From: Vicinamibacteraceae bacterium
GTDB taxonomy: Bacteria; Planctomycetota; Phycisphaerae; Phycisphaerales; UBA5793
Reading direction: 5' to 3'
Length of the DNA: 64,000 nt
Assembly (NCBI GenBank): GCA_011525805.1
Contig: WYBR01000090.1
Location: 37,121 to 101,120, forward strand
The notes beneath the pieces are model-generated. The model did no database searches, was not told where the DNA came from, and saw only the letters and a program-made list of their open reading frames with translations. Made by a program: the position numbers and the translations under genes. Below are positions 50,651 to 59,516 of this stretch, in pieces. Within the stretch, counting starts at the first letter, position 1, and every line of letters starts with the position of its first letter.

Positions 50651-51187
50651 TCAGTTGCTGCACTCGACGCCGGGCATGATCTGCGATTCGATCGCATCGA
50701 AGTCGGGCAGTTCGATGCCGGGGCGCAGGCGGCGGAGCATCCAGATGCACTGCGCGCGGTGGTGTGTGCCGTGCGTGAGGACGTGGATCACCGCGGTGCC
50801 GCGTGTGAAGGTGTATCGCTGCACGCCGAGCGTTTCGTGCGGCAGTTCGATGGTCATTTCATCGTTGAATGTGCCGTCGGCGAGGAGGCCCTGGGCCAGG
50901 TTGCCGAATGCGCTCGCCGCCTTATCATGGAGTTCGATGAGTTCCGAGGCGGATCGCGACGCGCCCTCGATGCTCGGCCGCAGCGCCGCTTCGCTGACTC
51001 GGTCCGTCCAGCGCCGCATGGCGCCGATGATGTGCGTGAGCGTGTCGTGCAGACTTCCTGGGCCCATGTCGAAGCGGTTCTCGAACTGCGCCTGCGAGAG
51101 GTTGCGGCATTCGGTCAGCAGCCGCCGCGTCGCCCAGCGGTCGTGTTCGAGGAGCAGTCCGAGCGGTGTGCGTGAATCGCCGGGCAT
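50651..51187 (-). CDS. DinB-family protein in a TPP-riboswitch operon
   Basis: 178 residues with the DinB/YfiT four-helix bundle pattern: LLEHDRWATRRLLTECRNLS near residue 12, GSLHDTLTHIIGAMRRWTD near 43 and a third His in HVLTHGTHHRAQCIWML near 135. These three positions form the metal site. DinB proteins are metal-dependent and often act as thiol or other transferases. The gene starts 48 bases before thiC on the same strand and directly behind a TPP riboswitch, so it may be tied to thiamine metabolism. Start ATG 51187 with the GGAGGGAA of the riboswitch as Shine-Dalgarno. Confidence 0.85.
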   Translation of the reverse strand: MPGDSRTPLGLLLEHDRWATRRLLTECRNLSQAQFENRFDMGPGSLHDTLTHIIGAMRRWTDRVSEAALRPSIEGASRSASELIELHDKAASAFGNLAQGLLADGTFNDEMTIELPHETLGVQRYTFTRGTAVIHVLTHGTHHRAQCIWMLRRLRPGIELPDFDAIESQIMPGVECSN

Positions 51188-51194
51188 GGTTCGC

Positions 51195-51294
51195 TTCCCT
51201 CCGCAGTTCGCCGGGCGGCTCCTGAGAGGCCGGCTCACTGATCAGGTTCCACGGGTGCTTCTCAGCGGTCGGCACCACTTGCCGCCGCGCCCCG
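51195..51294 (-). promoter_or_regulatory. TPP riboswitch (THI element) controlling dinB-thiC
   Basis: On the minus strand the RNA shows the conserved blocks in order: CGGGGCGC, CTGAGA (51265-51260), GCACCC, GGAACCTGATC (51250-51240) and CTGCGGAGGGAA (ending 51195). These are the pyrimidine-binding and pyrophosphate-binding parts of the TPP aptamer. The second arm is unusual: the usual UAAU loop is replaced by a long GC-rich hairpin (AGTGAGCCGGC with GCCCGGCGAACT). The GGAGGG block sits 9 bases from the ATG of dinB, so TPP binding would hide the ribosome site. The aptamer match is by eye only. Confidence 0.8.
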
Positions 51295-51375
51295 AGCGCT
51301 TGGATTCAAGTTGATCGTAGGCGCTCGCCGCGTCGCTCCAAAACCAGCCAGGACCGCGCGAAACTGGCGCCTCCT

Positions 51376-52327
51376 CTATCGCACATCATCATACGACACG
51401 GCACGCTGGACTCGGCGGCCGACTTCGCTCGCGTAGCGGCATCCCAGGTCGGCGGCGTTCTCTCGAGCCCAGTCCGTCAACCGCGTCGGGCCGGCCCGCA
51501 GGCTCGTTCGAATCGAGCAGGCTCCGCATCAGTCCCGCAATCTCCTCACGCGTGATGACCACGTCCCGCACGAGGGGACCGATGCACCGGCCGATCACCC
51601 AGCCCACCAGCGGCGGCACCGGCACGATCCGGCGGCGCAGTTCAAGGATGTCGCGAATGGCCGCGACGAGTTCGCGGTAGGTGAAGCGCTCAGGCCCGAC
51701 CGCATCGGCCTCGGTGTTGCCGGCGCGATGGGCGTGATCGATCATCAGGGCCGCCATGTCGTCCACGTGCAGCGGCCGAAGGGTGTACGACCCGTCGCCG
51801 AAGACGCCGAAGACCGGAAAGCGCCGCAGGACCCACGCGATGTTGTTGATGAGGACATCAAAGCGGCCGAAGAGCACGCCGGGGCGGACGATCGCGTGGG
51901 AGAGTCCCGTTGACTTCAGCGCTTCTTCGAGCTGGTGCTTGCCGCGGTAGTAGGCGAGGTCGTCCGCCTCGGAGGCGTGGAGGATGCTCACGTGGACGAC
52001 TCGCTCCACCCCGGCAGCGCGGGCAGCGTCGAAAAGGCGCATCGTGTGGCGCACCGCGGATGCGAACGTAAAGCGGCGGTGATTGAACCGCACCCAATAC
52101 GTGTTGTAGAGCACCGCCGCGCCGCGCAGGCTCTGCTCCAGGCGGCCGGGGTCGTCGAAGGCGAGGAGATGGACCTCGATCCGATCGCCGAAGGAATTGG
52201 GTCGATCCGGGGAGTTGGTCAGCGTGCGCACCCGCACGCCGCGCGCGAGGAGTTGCTCGGTGAGGGACCGGCCGGTGTAGCCCAAGGCGCCGGTAACGAC
52301 GTGCAGAGGAGCGGGCTGGCTCATCAT
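51376..52327 (-). CDS. NAD(P)-binding SDR/epimerase-like protein, frameshifted near its end
   Basis: The N-terminal NAD motif VVTGALGYTGRSLTEQLLARG and the active-site YYRGKHQLEEALK near residue 125 place it among atypical extended SDRs such as NmrA-like or hydroxysteroid dehydrogenases. The frame carries normal sequence to LLDSNEPAGR near residue 282, then non-protein-like sequence. The next frame from about 51500 reads TRLTDWARENAADLGCRYAS and then EVGRRVQRAVSYDDVR to a stop at 51376. One extra base in the CCGGCCC run at 51488-51500 explains it. Substrate unknown. Confidence 0.8.
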
Positions 52328-52394
52328 TCACCCTCGCCGCAGCGGATGAGGCCGCGGCCGGACTATTCTTGCACGCCGGAAACGTCGGGGGGCC

Positions 52395-53894
52395 ATGGTG
52401 CGGAATGCGTCGAAGATGAAACACCAATCACCTCCAAGAAGTCTCGGACATTGGCGCCTGGCTGTCCTGGCGGTCGCGGTGCCGCTGCCCGCGCCTTCGG
52501 TGCGGGCGCAGGATCCGGCGCCGGCCGACGCTGCAATCCGCGACGAGTCGATCCGCCTGCTCATCGTTGCGGCGCCGAGGACGATCGACGGCCTTGGGGA
52601 GTTTCTCGACTTCAAGCGGCAGCGCCTCGGCTCAGTCGAACTCCTCGTTCTGGATGAAGCGATCAACGAGGGGCAGGCGGCCGTCACCAGGTTTCCCGAC
52701 GAGTACATCGACGACCCCGCGCGCCTCAAGCATTGCCTCTACGACCGGTGGAAGGATGGCCGCGTCACGCATGTGCTGCTGGTGGGCGACGCGGATGTGC
52801 TGCCGGTGCGCTACATGGCGCTCGATCGCATCACGCCCGCCGCGTTCGACTATGCGTTCTATCCGAGCGACCTCTACTATGCCGATCTCGCGAGGGCCGA
52901 TGGTTCGTTCGATGACTGGAACGGCCGCAAGGACGGCTTCCACCGGCACTACTTCGGGGAGGTGCGCGGCGAGAAGAACAAGGAAGACCCGATCAACTTC
53001 GACGGCGTGGACTATCGACCCGACGTGGCGCTGGGCCGCTGGCCGGTCAGCACGGCCGAGGAGGCGCGAGCCGTCGCCGCGAAGAGCATTCGCCATGAAC
53101 TCGCGCTCGAGGCGCGATCCGCGGGCGAGGCTGAGCCGGTTGCGGCGATGATCGCGGTCAGCGGCTGGGTCGATGCCCGGGCGCATCTTGAGCGATTCGC
53201 CGTACCACTGGAGCCGCGGTGGAGCATCGAGCGCCGCTACTACCGCGACGAGAATCCCGCCGAAGATGCCCCGCCTCCGCCGGATGAGTGGCAACTCATT
53301 CAACTGCTCAATGCCGGTGTCGATCTCGTCATCCACGCCGGCCACGGCAACGACAACGTCTGGGAGCAGTGCCTGAGCGTGGGCACACTTGACAGGCTTG
53401 AGGCGAGCGCTCGCCTGCCGGTGATGTTTTCGGTCGGCTGCTCGACGGCCCGCTTCGCGACGCTGCCGCCGTACGAGGCGTACATTGATGTTCACGCGGC
53501 TGAACACATCGGCACGAACGACGGCGAAGTCTTCACCGAACCGCCGCCCCCGCCGACCGCGTGGGTGAAGGGAGTCCACAACCGCACGGGTCTCGGCGAG
53601 ACGTTCCTGCGTCACCCCGATCGCGGCTGCGTGGCCTACATCGGCTGCAACACCGGCAGCCAGCCGTGCGCGCTGACGTTGCTCGAAGGGTTCGCGGCCG
53701 AACTGGCCCGGCCGCGCGATGACGGCTCACGCACTCGTCTCGGCGACTGCTGGAGCGCCGCCATCTCCCACTACTGGGAGGCGGAGAATCTCGCGACGAT
53801 CAGGCCCGACGCGGGCTGGTACCCCGCAAGCGTCTTCTTCCAGGGCATGAAGTTCATGCTCATGGGCGATCCGACGCTGCCGATGGCGCGGTGA
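52395..53894 (+). CDS. Secreted C25 (gingipain-fold) peptidase-like protein
   Basis: 499 residues. A signal peptide (LAVLAVAVPLPAPSVRA) leads into the caspase-like fold: VTHVLLVGDADVLPVRYM near residue 131, the His in VIHAGHGNDNVWEQ near 318 and the Cys in MFSVGCSTARFA near 353. This His-Cys dyad and the order resemble family C25. Segments that normally frame the S1 pocket (LGDCWSAAISHYW) follow near 455. It lacks the long C-terminal Ig and sorting domains of gingipains. The likely site of action is the periplasm or cell surface. Start ATG 52395, with ATG at codon 8 as an alternative. Confidence 0.8.
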   Translation: MVRNASKMKHQSPPRSLGHWRLAVLAVAVPLPAPSVRAQDPAPADAAIRDESIRLLIVAAPRTIDGLGEFLDFKRQRLGSVELLVLDEAINEGQAAVTRFPDEYIDDPARLKHCLYDRWKDGRVTHVLLVGDADVLPVRYMALDRITPAAFDYAFYPSDLYYADLARADGSFDDWNGRKDGFHRHYFGEVRGEKNKEDPINFDGVDYRPDVALGRWPVSTAEEARAVAAKSIRHELALEARSAGEAEPVAAMIAVSGWVDARAHLERFAVPLEPRWSIERRYYRDENPAEDAPPPPDEWQLIQLLNAGVDLVIHAGHGNDNVWEQCLSVGTLDRLEASARLPVMFSVGCSTARFATLPPYEAYIDVHAAEHIGTNDGEVFTEPPPPPTAWVKGVHNRTGLGETFLRHPDRGCVAYIGCNTGSQPCALTLLEGFAAELARPRDDGSRTRLGDCWSAAISHYWEAENLATIRPDAGWYPASVFFQGMKFMLMGDPTLPMAR

Positions 53895-53926
53895 GCGGAC
53901 TGAATCTTGACGAGGACAGCCGCGTC

Positions 53927-54787
53927 TCACCCGGTCCTGCTGCGGCTCTTTCGCGTCGTACTCTTCCGACCGCCCTTGCGGGCCTTGGTGATGCACTCGA
54001 CGGCGTCAAAGTCCTTGCAGCCCGTTTCGCCGTGGTCAATCTCGACCTTGCCGATGCGGCTGGCGGTATTGAGCGCCCGGTCGTAGAAGTCGTCGCGGAA
54101 CGAGCCGATCGCGATCAGCGCGTGGTTCATCCCCTCTCGCGCGCGGTTGGCGGAGGAGTGAATCTCGCGCTCAATCTGGTTGATCGCGGCGTCGAGCAGC
54201 GCGGGGAAGATCGAGACGCCCTCCTTGAGGGCGGCGGAGATGATTCCGAAGCCGCAGCGCCGCTCAAACTCGCGCTTCGAGCGCGTCCAGCGGTCGATGC
54301 GGCTGGTCGCCTGCGGGCTTCGCGCCACGAGGGTCGAGAAAGCGTCGGCGAGGACGTAGTTGTCCACCTGACGCACCCACTGGTCGAGTTCGCTGGCCGT
54401 CAGGGCCGCCGGTTCGGCGACCATGGTGGCGAGCATGCGGGCATCGTGGTTGCCGGTGGCCCAGAGTTCCCGGGCGAGGTCGTGATCCACCTTGATCTTC
54501 TTCGCGATGGTGCGAAGCGTGGCGAAACTGACGCCGAAGAAGGTCCCCTTCACGCCGTGGCGGGCGTAGACCTTGCGGTTCTGGGCGGTGCCGGCCCTCT
54601 GGAGTTCAGACATGGTCTTCTTGAAGATCGGCGACGAGGGAGTGGCCGCGGTCGAGCCGCCGGAAAGAGGGGCGGACCCATTTCGGACGGCCGGGGTCGG
54701 CTTGGGCTCGAGGCTCGCGGCCGCGGCGGGGCGGGACGCGGGCCCGGCCGAGGCGGGCTTGGTCGGGGTTCTGGTTCTCGCCGTCAT
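53927..54787 (-). CDS. DNA alkylation repair protein (AlkD-like HEAT-repeat family)
   Basis: A 286-residue protein. After about 55 Ala/Pro-rich residues, a HEAT-repeat body follows: FKKTMSELQRAGTAQNRKVY, GVKGTFFGVSFATLRTIAKK, DARMLATMVAEPA and NYVLADAFSTLVARSP. This is the DNA-alkylation-repair fold, which wraps around DNA to remove positively charged alkylated bases. The C-terminus KARKGGRKSTTRKSRSR is strongly basic. GAGAGG precedes ATG 54787. It convergently overlaps no other gene. Confidence 0.85.
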   Translation of the reverse strand: MTARTRTPTKPASAGPASRPAAAASLEPKPTPAVRNGSAPLSGGSTAATPSSPIFKKTMSELQRAGTAQNRKVYARHGVKGTFFGVSFATLRTIAKKIKVDHDLARELWATGNHDARMLATMVAEPAALTASELDQWVRQVDNYVLADAFSTLVARSPQATSRIDRWTRSKREFERRCGFGIISAALKEGVSIFPALLDAAINQIEREIHSSANRAREGMNHALIAIGSFRDDFYDRALNTASRIGKVEIDHGETGCKDFDAVECITKARKGGRKSTTRKSRSRTG

Positions 54788-55023
54788 GGTTGGGCCTCTC
54801 AACTCGGTCGAACACGGCGCCGGGACGCGCCAGAGCGGGAACGCAAACTTGCGGCTGCCGTGCCGGCACGCTTCGGCACAGCGGCCGGAGCGAGTCCACC
54901 TGCCTCCCTGACCGGCCGAGCGGCCGCGGGCGGCTCCTGCGGTGTGATTGCCCGTAAGTGTAGGACGCGACAGCGGTCCTGACGAAGCCGCACCCGCCGC
55001 GGAAGTGCGAAAAAACGGCCCTG

Positions 55024-55551
55024 TCAGGCGAAGATCGACCCAACTCCCAGCGCCCGCCGGAGGTCCGTGATCTGCCCGCAATGTGTTCCGTTGTGGAAGA
55101 CCATCCGCAGCACCAGCGATTCGAGGGTGGTCTCGCCGGCCCCCCATTTCACGCGATCATCGAGCCGACCGTCGGGCACGCCGCAGGCCGCGCCAGCGAG
55201 GCGGTCGCAGGCGGCATCGAAAACCGCCACGCAGCGCGAGAGCAGAGGGTAAGCGGCGGGGTCCGGCACGGGAGTCGAACCGAAGCAGACCGATTCGGTT
55301 CCGTAGTGCTGCGCATCTCCGCGGACGGAGTCGAGGATGAAGTCGCTCTCGGGCAGGGGCCGGCCGTCGAGTTTCTCCGCCGCGCGGTGCATCGTCAACG
55401 CGCAGTGCCCGAGGCACCAGGCCACGTGGTTGGGCAGTCCCGGCGCCTGGCGCGTGTGATCGGAGTCGGTGAAGCCCTTGAGGTATCGCGCCAGCAGGGA
55501 CTTGCTGTCCGACACGCCGCGGGCCAGGATGTCGCCTCGGTTCAAGCTCAT
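55024..55551 (-). CDS. DinB-family protein, second copy
   Basis: 175 residues with the DinB pattern: SLLARYLKGFTDSDHTRQAP, LPNHVAWCLGHCALTMHRAA near residue 40, then MVFHNGTHCGQITDLRRALG near 155. The three His residues of the metal site are in place. It is only distantly like the DinB next to thiC and has no riboswitch. GGAGAC precedes ATG 55551. The function of this family varies. Confidence 0.85.
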   Translation of the reverse strand: MSLNRGDILARGVSDSKSLLARYLKGFTDSDHTRQAPGLPNHVAWCLGHCALTMHRAAEKLDGRPLPESDFILDSVRGDAQHYGTESVCFGSTPVPDPAAYPLLSRCVAVFDAACDRLAGAACGVPDGRLDDRVKWGAGETTLESLVLRMVFHNGTHCGQITDLRRALGVGSIFA

Positions 55552-55699
55552 GTCTCCTGCAATGGGCGGCCGCCTCTCCCAAAGAGCGGGGATTGGGGAT
55601 TCAGCCCCGATCGCCTCGGAGCAAGCCGCACCGGCCCGGGCGGTCACTATCATCTGATCAACTCACTTCAGCAATCCGACGGCACGAAAGGAACGAACC

Positions 55700-56176
55700 A
55701 TGACCGCGAAAAACAACTCGGACAACGGCAGGATCATTGACCTGCTCATCCGATCATACAACGCCGAAATCGAGACGGTGATGAACTACCTCGCCAACGC
55801 CGTCAATCTCGACGGGATCAAGGCCGAGCACATCAAGAAATCACTCGACGCCGACATCGCCGAGGAACTCGGCCACGCGCGGCAACTGGCGGCGCGGATC
55901 AAGGTCATCGGCGGGTCGGTGCCCGGCTCGCTTGATCTCAACTGGTCGCAGAAAATGCTCCAGCCGCCGAAGAAGAGCACGGACGTGGTCGCCGTTATCA
56001 AGGGCGTCATCGCGGCCGAGGAGGAGGCGATCCGCGGCTACGAGGCGATCATCCAGGCGTGCGAGGGCGAGGATTACGTCACGCAGGACCTCGCCATCAC
56101 CATCCTCGGCGACGAGCAGAACCACCGGCGCGAGTTCATCGGCTTCCTCAAGGAACTCGAGGCGGACCGGTCGTGA
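55700..56176 (+). CDS. Ferritin-like protein
   Basis: 158 residues of a four-helix ferritin-like protein. Ligand residues lie in AEIETVMNYL near residue 24, EELGHARQL near 58, IAAEEEAIRGYEAI near 108 and DEQNHRREF near 146, giving the usual ExxH pairs of a di-iron centre. It resembles bacterioferritin-like and Dps-related proteins rather than classic ferritins and has no haem-binding Met. It may store iron or protect against oxidants. Its stop overlaps the GTG of the next gene (GTGA), so the two are co-translated. AAAGGAAC precedes ATG. Confidence 0.88.
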   Translation: MTAKNNSDNGRIIDLLIRSYNAEIETVMNYLANAVNLDGIKAEHIKKSLDADIAEELGHARQLAARIKVIGGSVPGSLDLNWSQKMLQPPKKSTDVVAVIKGVIAAEEEAIRGYEAIIQACEGEDYVTQDLAITILGDEQNHRREFIGFLKELEADRS

Positions 56177-56571
56177 ACGCCGAGCCGCGGCTGCTGTTCG
56201 TTTACGGCACCCTGCGCCGCGGCGCGGGACATCCCATGCACGACCTGCTCAGCCGCCGCGCCGCGTTCGTCAGCCCGGCGAGCACGGCCGGGCGCCTGTA
56301 CGACACGGGCCGCTATCCCGCCGCCGTCCCGGCCGAGGACGAAAGCGACCGCATTCACGGCGAGGTGTACGAACTCGACGATCCCGACGAAGTCTGGCCG
56401 TGGCTCGACGAGTACGAAGGCTGTTTCCCCGCCGACGCGGCCGACTCGCTCTTCCTGCGCCGGGTCGTGATCGTGCACATCAGCGGCGGCCGCACTCTGC
56501 ATGCATGGATGTACTGGTACAATCGCCCGACGACGGGACTTGCACGCATCGCCTGCGGCCGATGCGAGTGA
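56173..56571 (+). CDS. Gamma-glutamylcyclotransferase-like (AIG2) protein
   Basis: 132 residues beginning MNAEPRLLFVYGTLRRGAG. The YGTLRRG motif and the acid residue in LDEYEGCFPAD near residue 78 are the marks of the GGCT/AIG2 fold. Such proteins act on gamma-glutamyl groups or in side reactions of gamma-glutamyl peptides. The GTG start overlaps the ferritin-like stop codon. It is convergent with serS. Confidence 0.88.
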   Translation: MNAEPRLLFVYGTLRRGAGHPMHDLLSRRAAFVSPASTAGRLYDTGRYPAAVPAEDESDRIHGEVYELDDPDEVWPWLDEYEGCFPADAADSLFLRRVVIVHISGGRTLHAWMYWYNRPTTGLARIACGRCE

Positions 56572-56580
56572 ACCGCGAAG

Positions 56581-57969
56581 TCAACCGATCCGCTCCTGCC
56601 CGTTCATGTACGGCCGCAGCGCGGGCGGGATCGTCACGCTTCCGTCCTCGTTCTGGTAGAGTTCGAGAATCGGAATCAGCAGGCGCGGGCTCGCGGCCAC
56701 CGTGTTGTTGAGCGAGTGGGCCACGACCGGCTTGCCCGAGTCAGGGTCGCGATAGCGGATGTTCAGGCGGCGGCACTGGTAGTCGTAGAGACGCGAGGCG
56801 CTGTGCGTCTCGCCGTAGGCCCCGCGCGGCGTTCCCCCGGCATCTGCCTCGCCTCGGCTGGGCATCCACGTCTCGATGTCCACCATGTCCGCGTTCTTCG
56901 GGCCGAGGTCGCCCGTGCAGCACTGGAGCAGACGATACGGCAACTCGAGGCGCTGCAGGAGCGTCTCGACGAAACCGATCATGCGCTGGTGCCAGCGCCG
57001 GCTCTCGGCCTCATCGGCCCGGCAGATCACGACCTGCTCCACCTTGTCGAACTGGTGGATGCGATAGAGGCCGGTCGTGTCTTTGCCCGCCGCCCCCGCC
57101 TCGCGGCGAAAGCACGTCGAAACGGTCGTGTAGCGCCGAGGCAGTTGGTCGAAGTCGAGAATCTCATCCTGGTGATAGCCCATCAGGCCGACTTCGCCGG
57201 TGCCGGTGAGGTAGAGATCGTGCCCGCCGCCGCGCTCGGTCTCGCGCACTTCGTAAGCCTGCTCGCGGCCTGCGGGGAAGAATCCGGTGCCGACCATGAC
57301 CGGCTCGCGCACGAGCACCGGCACACTCAAGGCCGTGAAGCCGTGCTCATTGGTCATCATGTCGAACGCGTAGCGGAGCACGGCGTTGTGAAGGCGCATG
57401 CCGTCGCCGACGAGGACGTAACTGCGCGAGCCGGCCATCTTCACGCCGCGCTCGAACTCGAAGAGGTTCAGGGCCTTACCGATCTCGACGTGGGAGCGGG
57501 GCGCAAAGCCCTTGTTTTCAACGAAGGACCGGGCCGTGTCAAACCACGTCGAGTTCCAGCGGCGGATCTCGACGTTGTCCTCCGCGTCGCGGCCGACGGG
57601 CACATCGGCGTCCGCGGGCTGGGGAATGCGCAACCACAGGTCGAGGCGTTTGGCGTCGAGATCGCCGACGACGGCATTGAGTTCGCCCTCGCGCAACTTG
57701 ATCTGCGTCGGCCGGGCCTGGAGGCGCTGCATCTCCTGCTGGAGGGCGGGCTTCTCGGCGTCGGGCGCTTTCTTGAGGCGGCCGGCCAGCGCGCCGATCT
57801 CCTTGCCGATGCGGTTCTTCTCGGAGACGAGGTTCTGGAGTTCAGTCTGCGCTTCGCGCAGTGCGGCATCAAGGCGGAGGACTTCGTCGATGTCGACGAC
57901 AACGCCCTTGTCCGCCGCCGCCTTGCGAAAACGTCCGGGATCATCGCGCAACTGCTTGAGGTCGATCAT
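56581..57969 (-). CDS. serS: Seryl-tRNA synthetase
   Basis: 462 residues of a class II synthetase. The N-terminal coiled-coil arm (ALREAQTELQNLVSEKNRIG) spans about residues 30-110. Motif 2 is RRYTTVSTCFRREAGAAGKD near residue 270, and motif 3 is NNTVAASPRLLIPILELYQ near 420. It charges tRNA-Ser with serine, and selenocysteine tRNA if present. A TACCAT box nine bases before the ATG is a possible -10 element. The arm is slightly longer than in E. coli. Confidence 0.96.
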   Translation of the reverse strand: MIDLKQLRDDPGRFRKAAADKGVVVDIDEVLRLDAALREAQTELQNLVSEKNRIGKEIGALAGRLKKAPDAEKPALQQEMQRLQARPTQIKLREGELNAVVGDLDAKRLDLWLRIPQPADADVPVGRDAEDNVEIRRWNSTWFDTARSFVENKGFAPRSHVEIGKALNLFEFERGVKMAGSRSYVLVGDGMRLHNAVLRYAFDMMTNEHGFTALSVPVLVREPVMVGTGFFPAGREQAYEVRETERGGGHDLYLTGTGEVGLMGYHQDEILDFDQLPRRYTTVSTCFRREAGAAGKDTTGLYRIHQFDKVEQVVICRADEAESRRWHQRMIGFVETLLQRLELPYRLLQCCTGDLGPKNADMVDIETWMPSRGEADAGGTPRGAYGETHSASRLYDYQCRRLNIRYRDPDSGKPVVAHSLNNTVAASPRLLIPILELYQNEDGSVTIPPALRPYMNGQERIG

Positions 57970-58023
57970 GGCGGGCGCATGGTAGCGTCCCGACCGGCGC
58001 GGCGAAAGACCGGCTCACGCCCG

Positions 58024-58890
58024 CTACTTCGATGCGGGCGGGGCCGCCCAGTGCATCTTGCGCGTCAGCGTGCGCCAGTAGTTGTTGCCGGGATTGGCAA
58101 CGAAGGCGACGCGCCGCTCGTGCTTGCGGATGAGCACGCGGTCTCCGGCCCGCAGGGCCGCGAAGACCTGGCCGTCGAGGACCATCGTCGTTCCCGCGTT
58201 GGCGCGTTCGAGCGTCACCACGAGTTCGGTCTGCGGGGAGATGATGAGCGGCCGAAAGGCGAGGCTGTGCGCCGCGATGGGCGTGATGGCGAAGCAGTCC
58301 AGGCGCGGCTCGATGATCGATCCGCCCGACGAGACGCTGTAGGCCGTCGAACCGATCGGCGTCGAGATGATCAGCCCGTCGCCGTGCACGGAGGGCGTCG
58401 GCTCGCCGTCGAGGGTGAGAAAGAGTTCGATCATGCGAAACGGCGGGCCGGAGGTGATGACGCAGTCGTTGAGGGCGAGATGTCGCTCGCGCGGCGCATC
58501 GCGGCGCCGGTCGGCCCCTTCGGAGAAGATGTGCGCCTCGATGAGCATGTGCGAGTGCAGCGGAAGGTCTGCCCCTTCGGCGAAGAGCGCCTCGGAGACG
58601 CGGAAGAGGTCGGCCATGTCAAACTCGGCGATAAACCCCAGCCGGCCGAGGTTCACCCCCAGCAGCGGGATGCCGTGGGGCACGAATCGCCTCGCCTGGC
58701 TGAGCAGCGTGCCGTCGCCGCCGAGGACCACGGCAAGGTCAATCCCGGCCGTCGGCGGCGTCTCACGCGCCATCGCCTCGAATTCGCCCGCGATCGTGGC
58801 GCGCTGCAAGAGCCACTGGCGGAACTCGGGGAGCACCGCGCGGATCTCCGGACGATCGTGATTGGCAACCAGCAGAACGCGCCGCGGCAT
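58024..58890 (-). CDS. nadK: NAD kinase
   Basis: 288 residues. The ATP-grasp-like motif VVLGGDGTLLSQARR lies at about residue 55, the family hallmark. The second motif is LALNDCVI near 138, with Asp where many NAD kinases have Glu in NE. The segment DGLIISTPIGSTAYSVSSGG near 170 binds NAD. It makes NADP from NAD and ATP. A TATACT box eight bases before ATG 58890 is a possible -10. A terminase fragment begins on the opposite strand immediately upstream. Confidence 0.93.
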   Translation of the reverse strand: MPRRVLLVANHDRPEIRAVLPEFRQWLLQRATIAGEFEAMARETPPTAGIDLAVVLGGDGTLLSQARRFVPHGIPLLGVNLGRLGFIAEFDMADLFRVSEALFAEGADLPLHSHMLIEAHIFSEGADRRRDAPRERHLALNDCVITSGPPFRMIELFLTLDGEPTPSVHGDGLIISTPIGSTAYSVSSGGSIIEPRLDCFAITPIAAHSLAFRPLIISPQTELVVTLERANAGTTMVLDGQVFAALRAGDRVLIRKHERRVAFVANPGNNYWRTLTRKMHWAAPPASK

Positions 58891-58933
58891 GGCGATGGAG
58901 TATATCGTGCTGCGGCCGCGTCTCGCGGCGCCG

Positions 58934-59242
58934 ATGGGTGATCCGGGGTGCCTGGCGCTGTTCGGCCGCACGGGTGGATCATCGAATCGCACGGCAACGA
59001 AACATCAACTCCTCGCCGCGCACCTGACCAGCGAGTACCGCGTCAAGACGCAGGGCCGCGGCCGGACCGTCGATGAGTGGAAACTTCGCGTCGACGGCCT
59101 CGACAACCACTGGCTGGATTGCCTCGTGGGCTGCGCCGTCGCGGCATCGATGCAAGGGGCAGTGCTCTACGGCACGGATGTGCAGCCGGCCCCGCGCCGG
59201 CGAATTCGCCTCTCCGATCTCCAGGGAGGGCGTCGGCGATGA
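58934..59242 (+). pseudogene. C-terminal fragment of phage terminase large subunit (GpA-like)
   Basis: About 102 residues from MGDPGCLALFGR to the stop at 59242. HLTSEYRVKTQGRGRTVDEW is followed by LDNHWLDCLVGCAVAASMQG. This is the end of the nuclease domain of GpA-type terminases; the ATPase and most of the nuclease are absent. The fragment starts next to the nadK promoter, so the join is probably an old deletion. It overlaps the next small gene by ATGA. Confidence 0.75.
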
Positions 59243-59424
59243 GCGAAATGGCGACCAAGCCGAAACGCGAACCGGAGCCGCGCGGAATCCTGTGCCCCAA
59301 GTGCGGTTGCGCCCACTTCGAGGTCGTTTACACGCGTCGAATCCCCGGCGGCGCGATCCGGCGGCGGCGCGAGTGCCGACACTGCGGGAGGCGAGTGACG
59401 ACGACGGAGCGGATGGGGGGATGA
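59239..59424 (+). CDS. Small zinc-ribbon protein, phage-associated
   Basis: 61 residues. A four-cysteine zinc ribbon, ILCPKCGCAHF and ECRHCGRRVTTTER, resembles the NrdR zinc domain and the small Ogr-type phage proteins. The ATG overlaps the terminase fragment stop codon (ATGA), so the two belong to one module. It probably binds DNA or RNA. A hairpin at 59451-59482 follows. Confidence 0.75.
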   Translation: MSEMATKPKREPEPRGILCPKCGCAHFEVVYTRRIPGGAIRRRRECRHCGRRVTTTERMGG

Positions 59425-59450
59425 TTGCCATTGAAGAAGGGACTGCAAAG

Positions 59451-59482
59451 GCATCGCGGCGGCGAGGGCGCCGCCGCGATGC
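59451..59482 (-). terminator. 14-bp hairpin between the zinc-ribbon and sulfatase genes
   Basis: GCATCGCGGCGGCG pairs perfectly with CGCCGCCGCGATGC around AGGG. It lies 34 bases beyond the sulfatase stop codon on the minus strand and 26 bases beyond the zinc-ribbon stop on the plus strand, so it could stop both transcripts. Confidence 0.8.
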
Positions 59483-59516
59483 TCTGAATAGACGAAGGTG
59501 CCATGTCCGACTGCCG

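Noticed and set aside
55262..55290. A tRNA T-arm-like stretch (GAGTCGAACCG)
   Set aside because: It lies in the DinB coding frame and no acceptor, D or anticodon arms are found around it.
56716..58941. A 741-codon frame on the plus strand across serS and nadK
   Set aside because: Overlaps two certain genes in antisense and has no motif.
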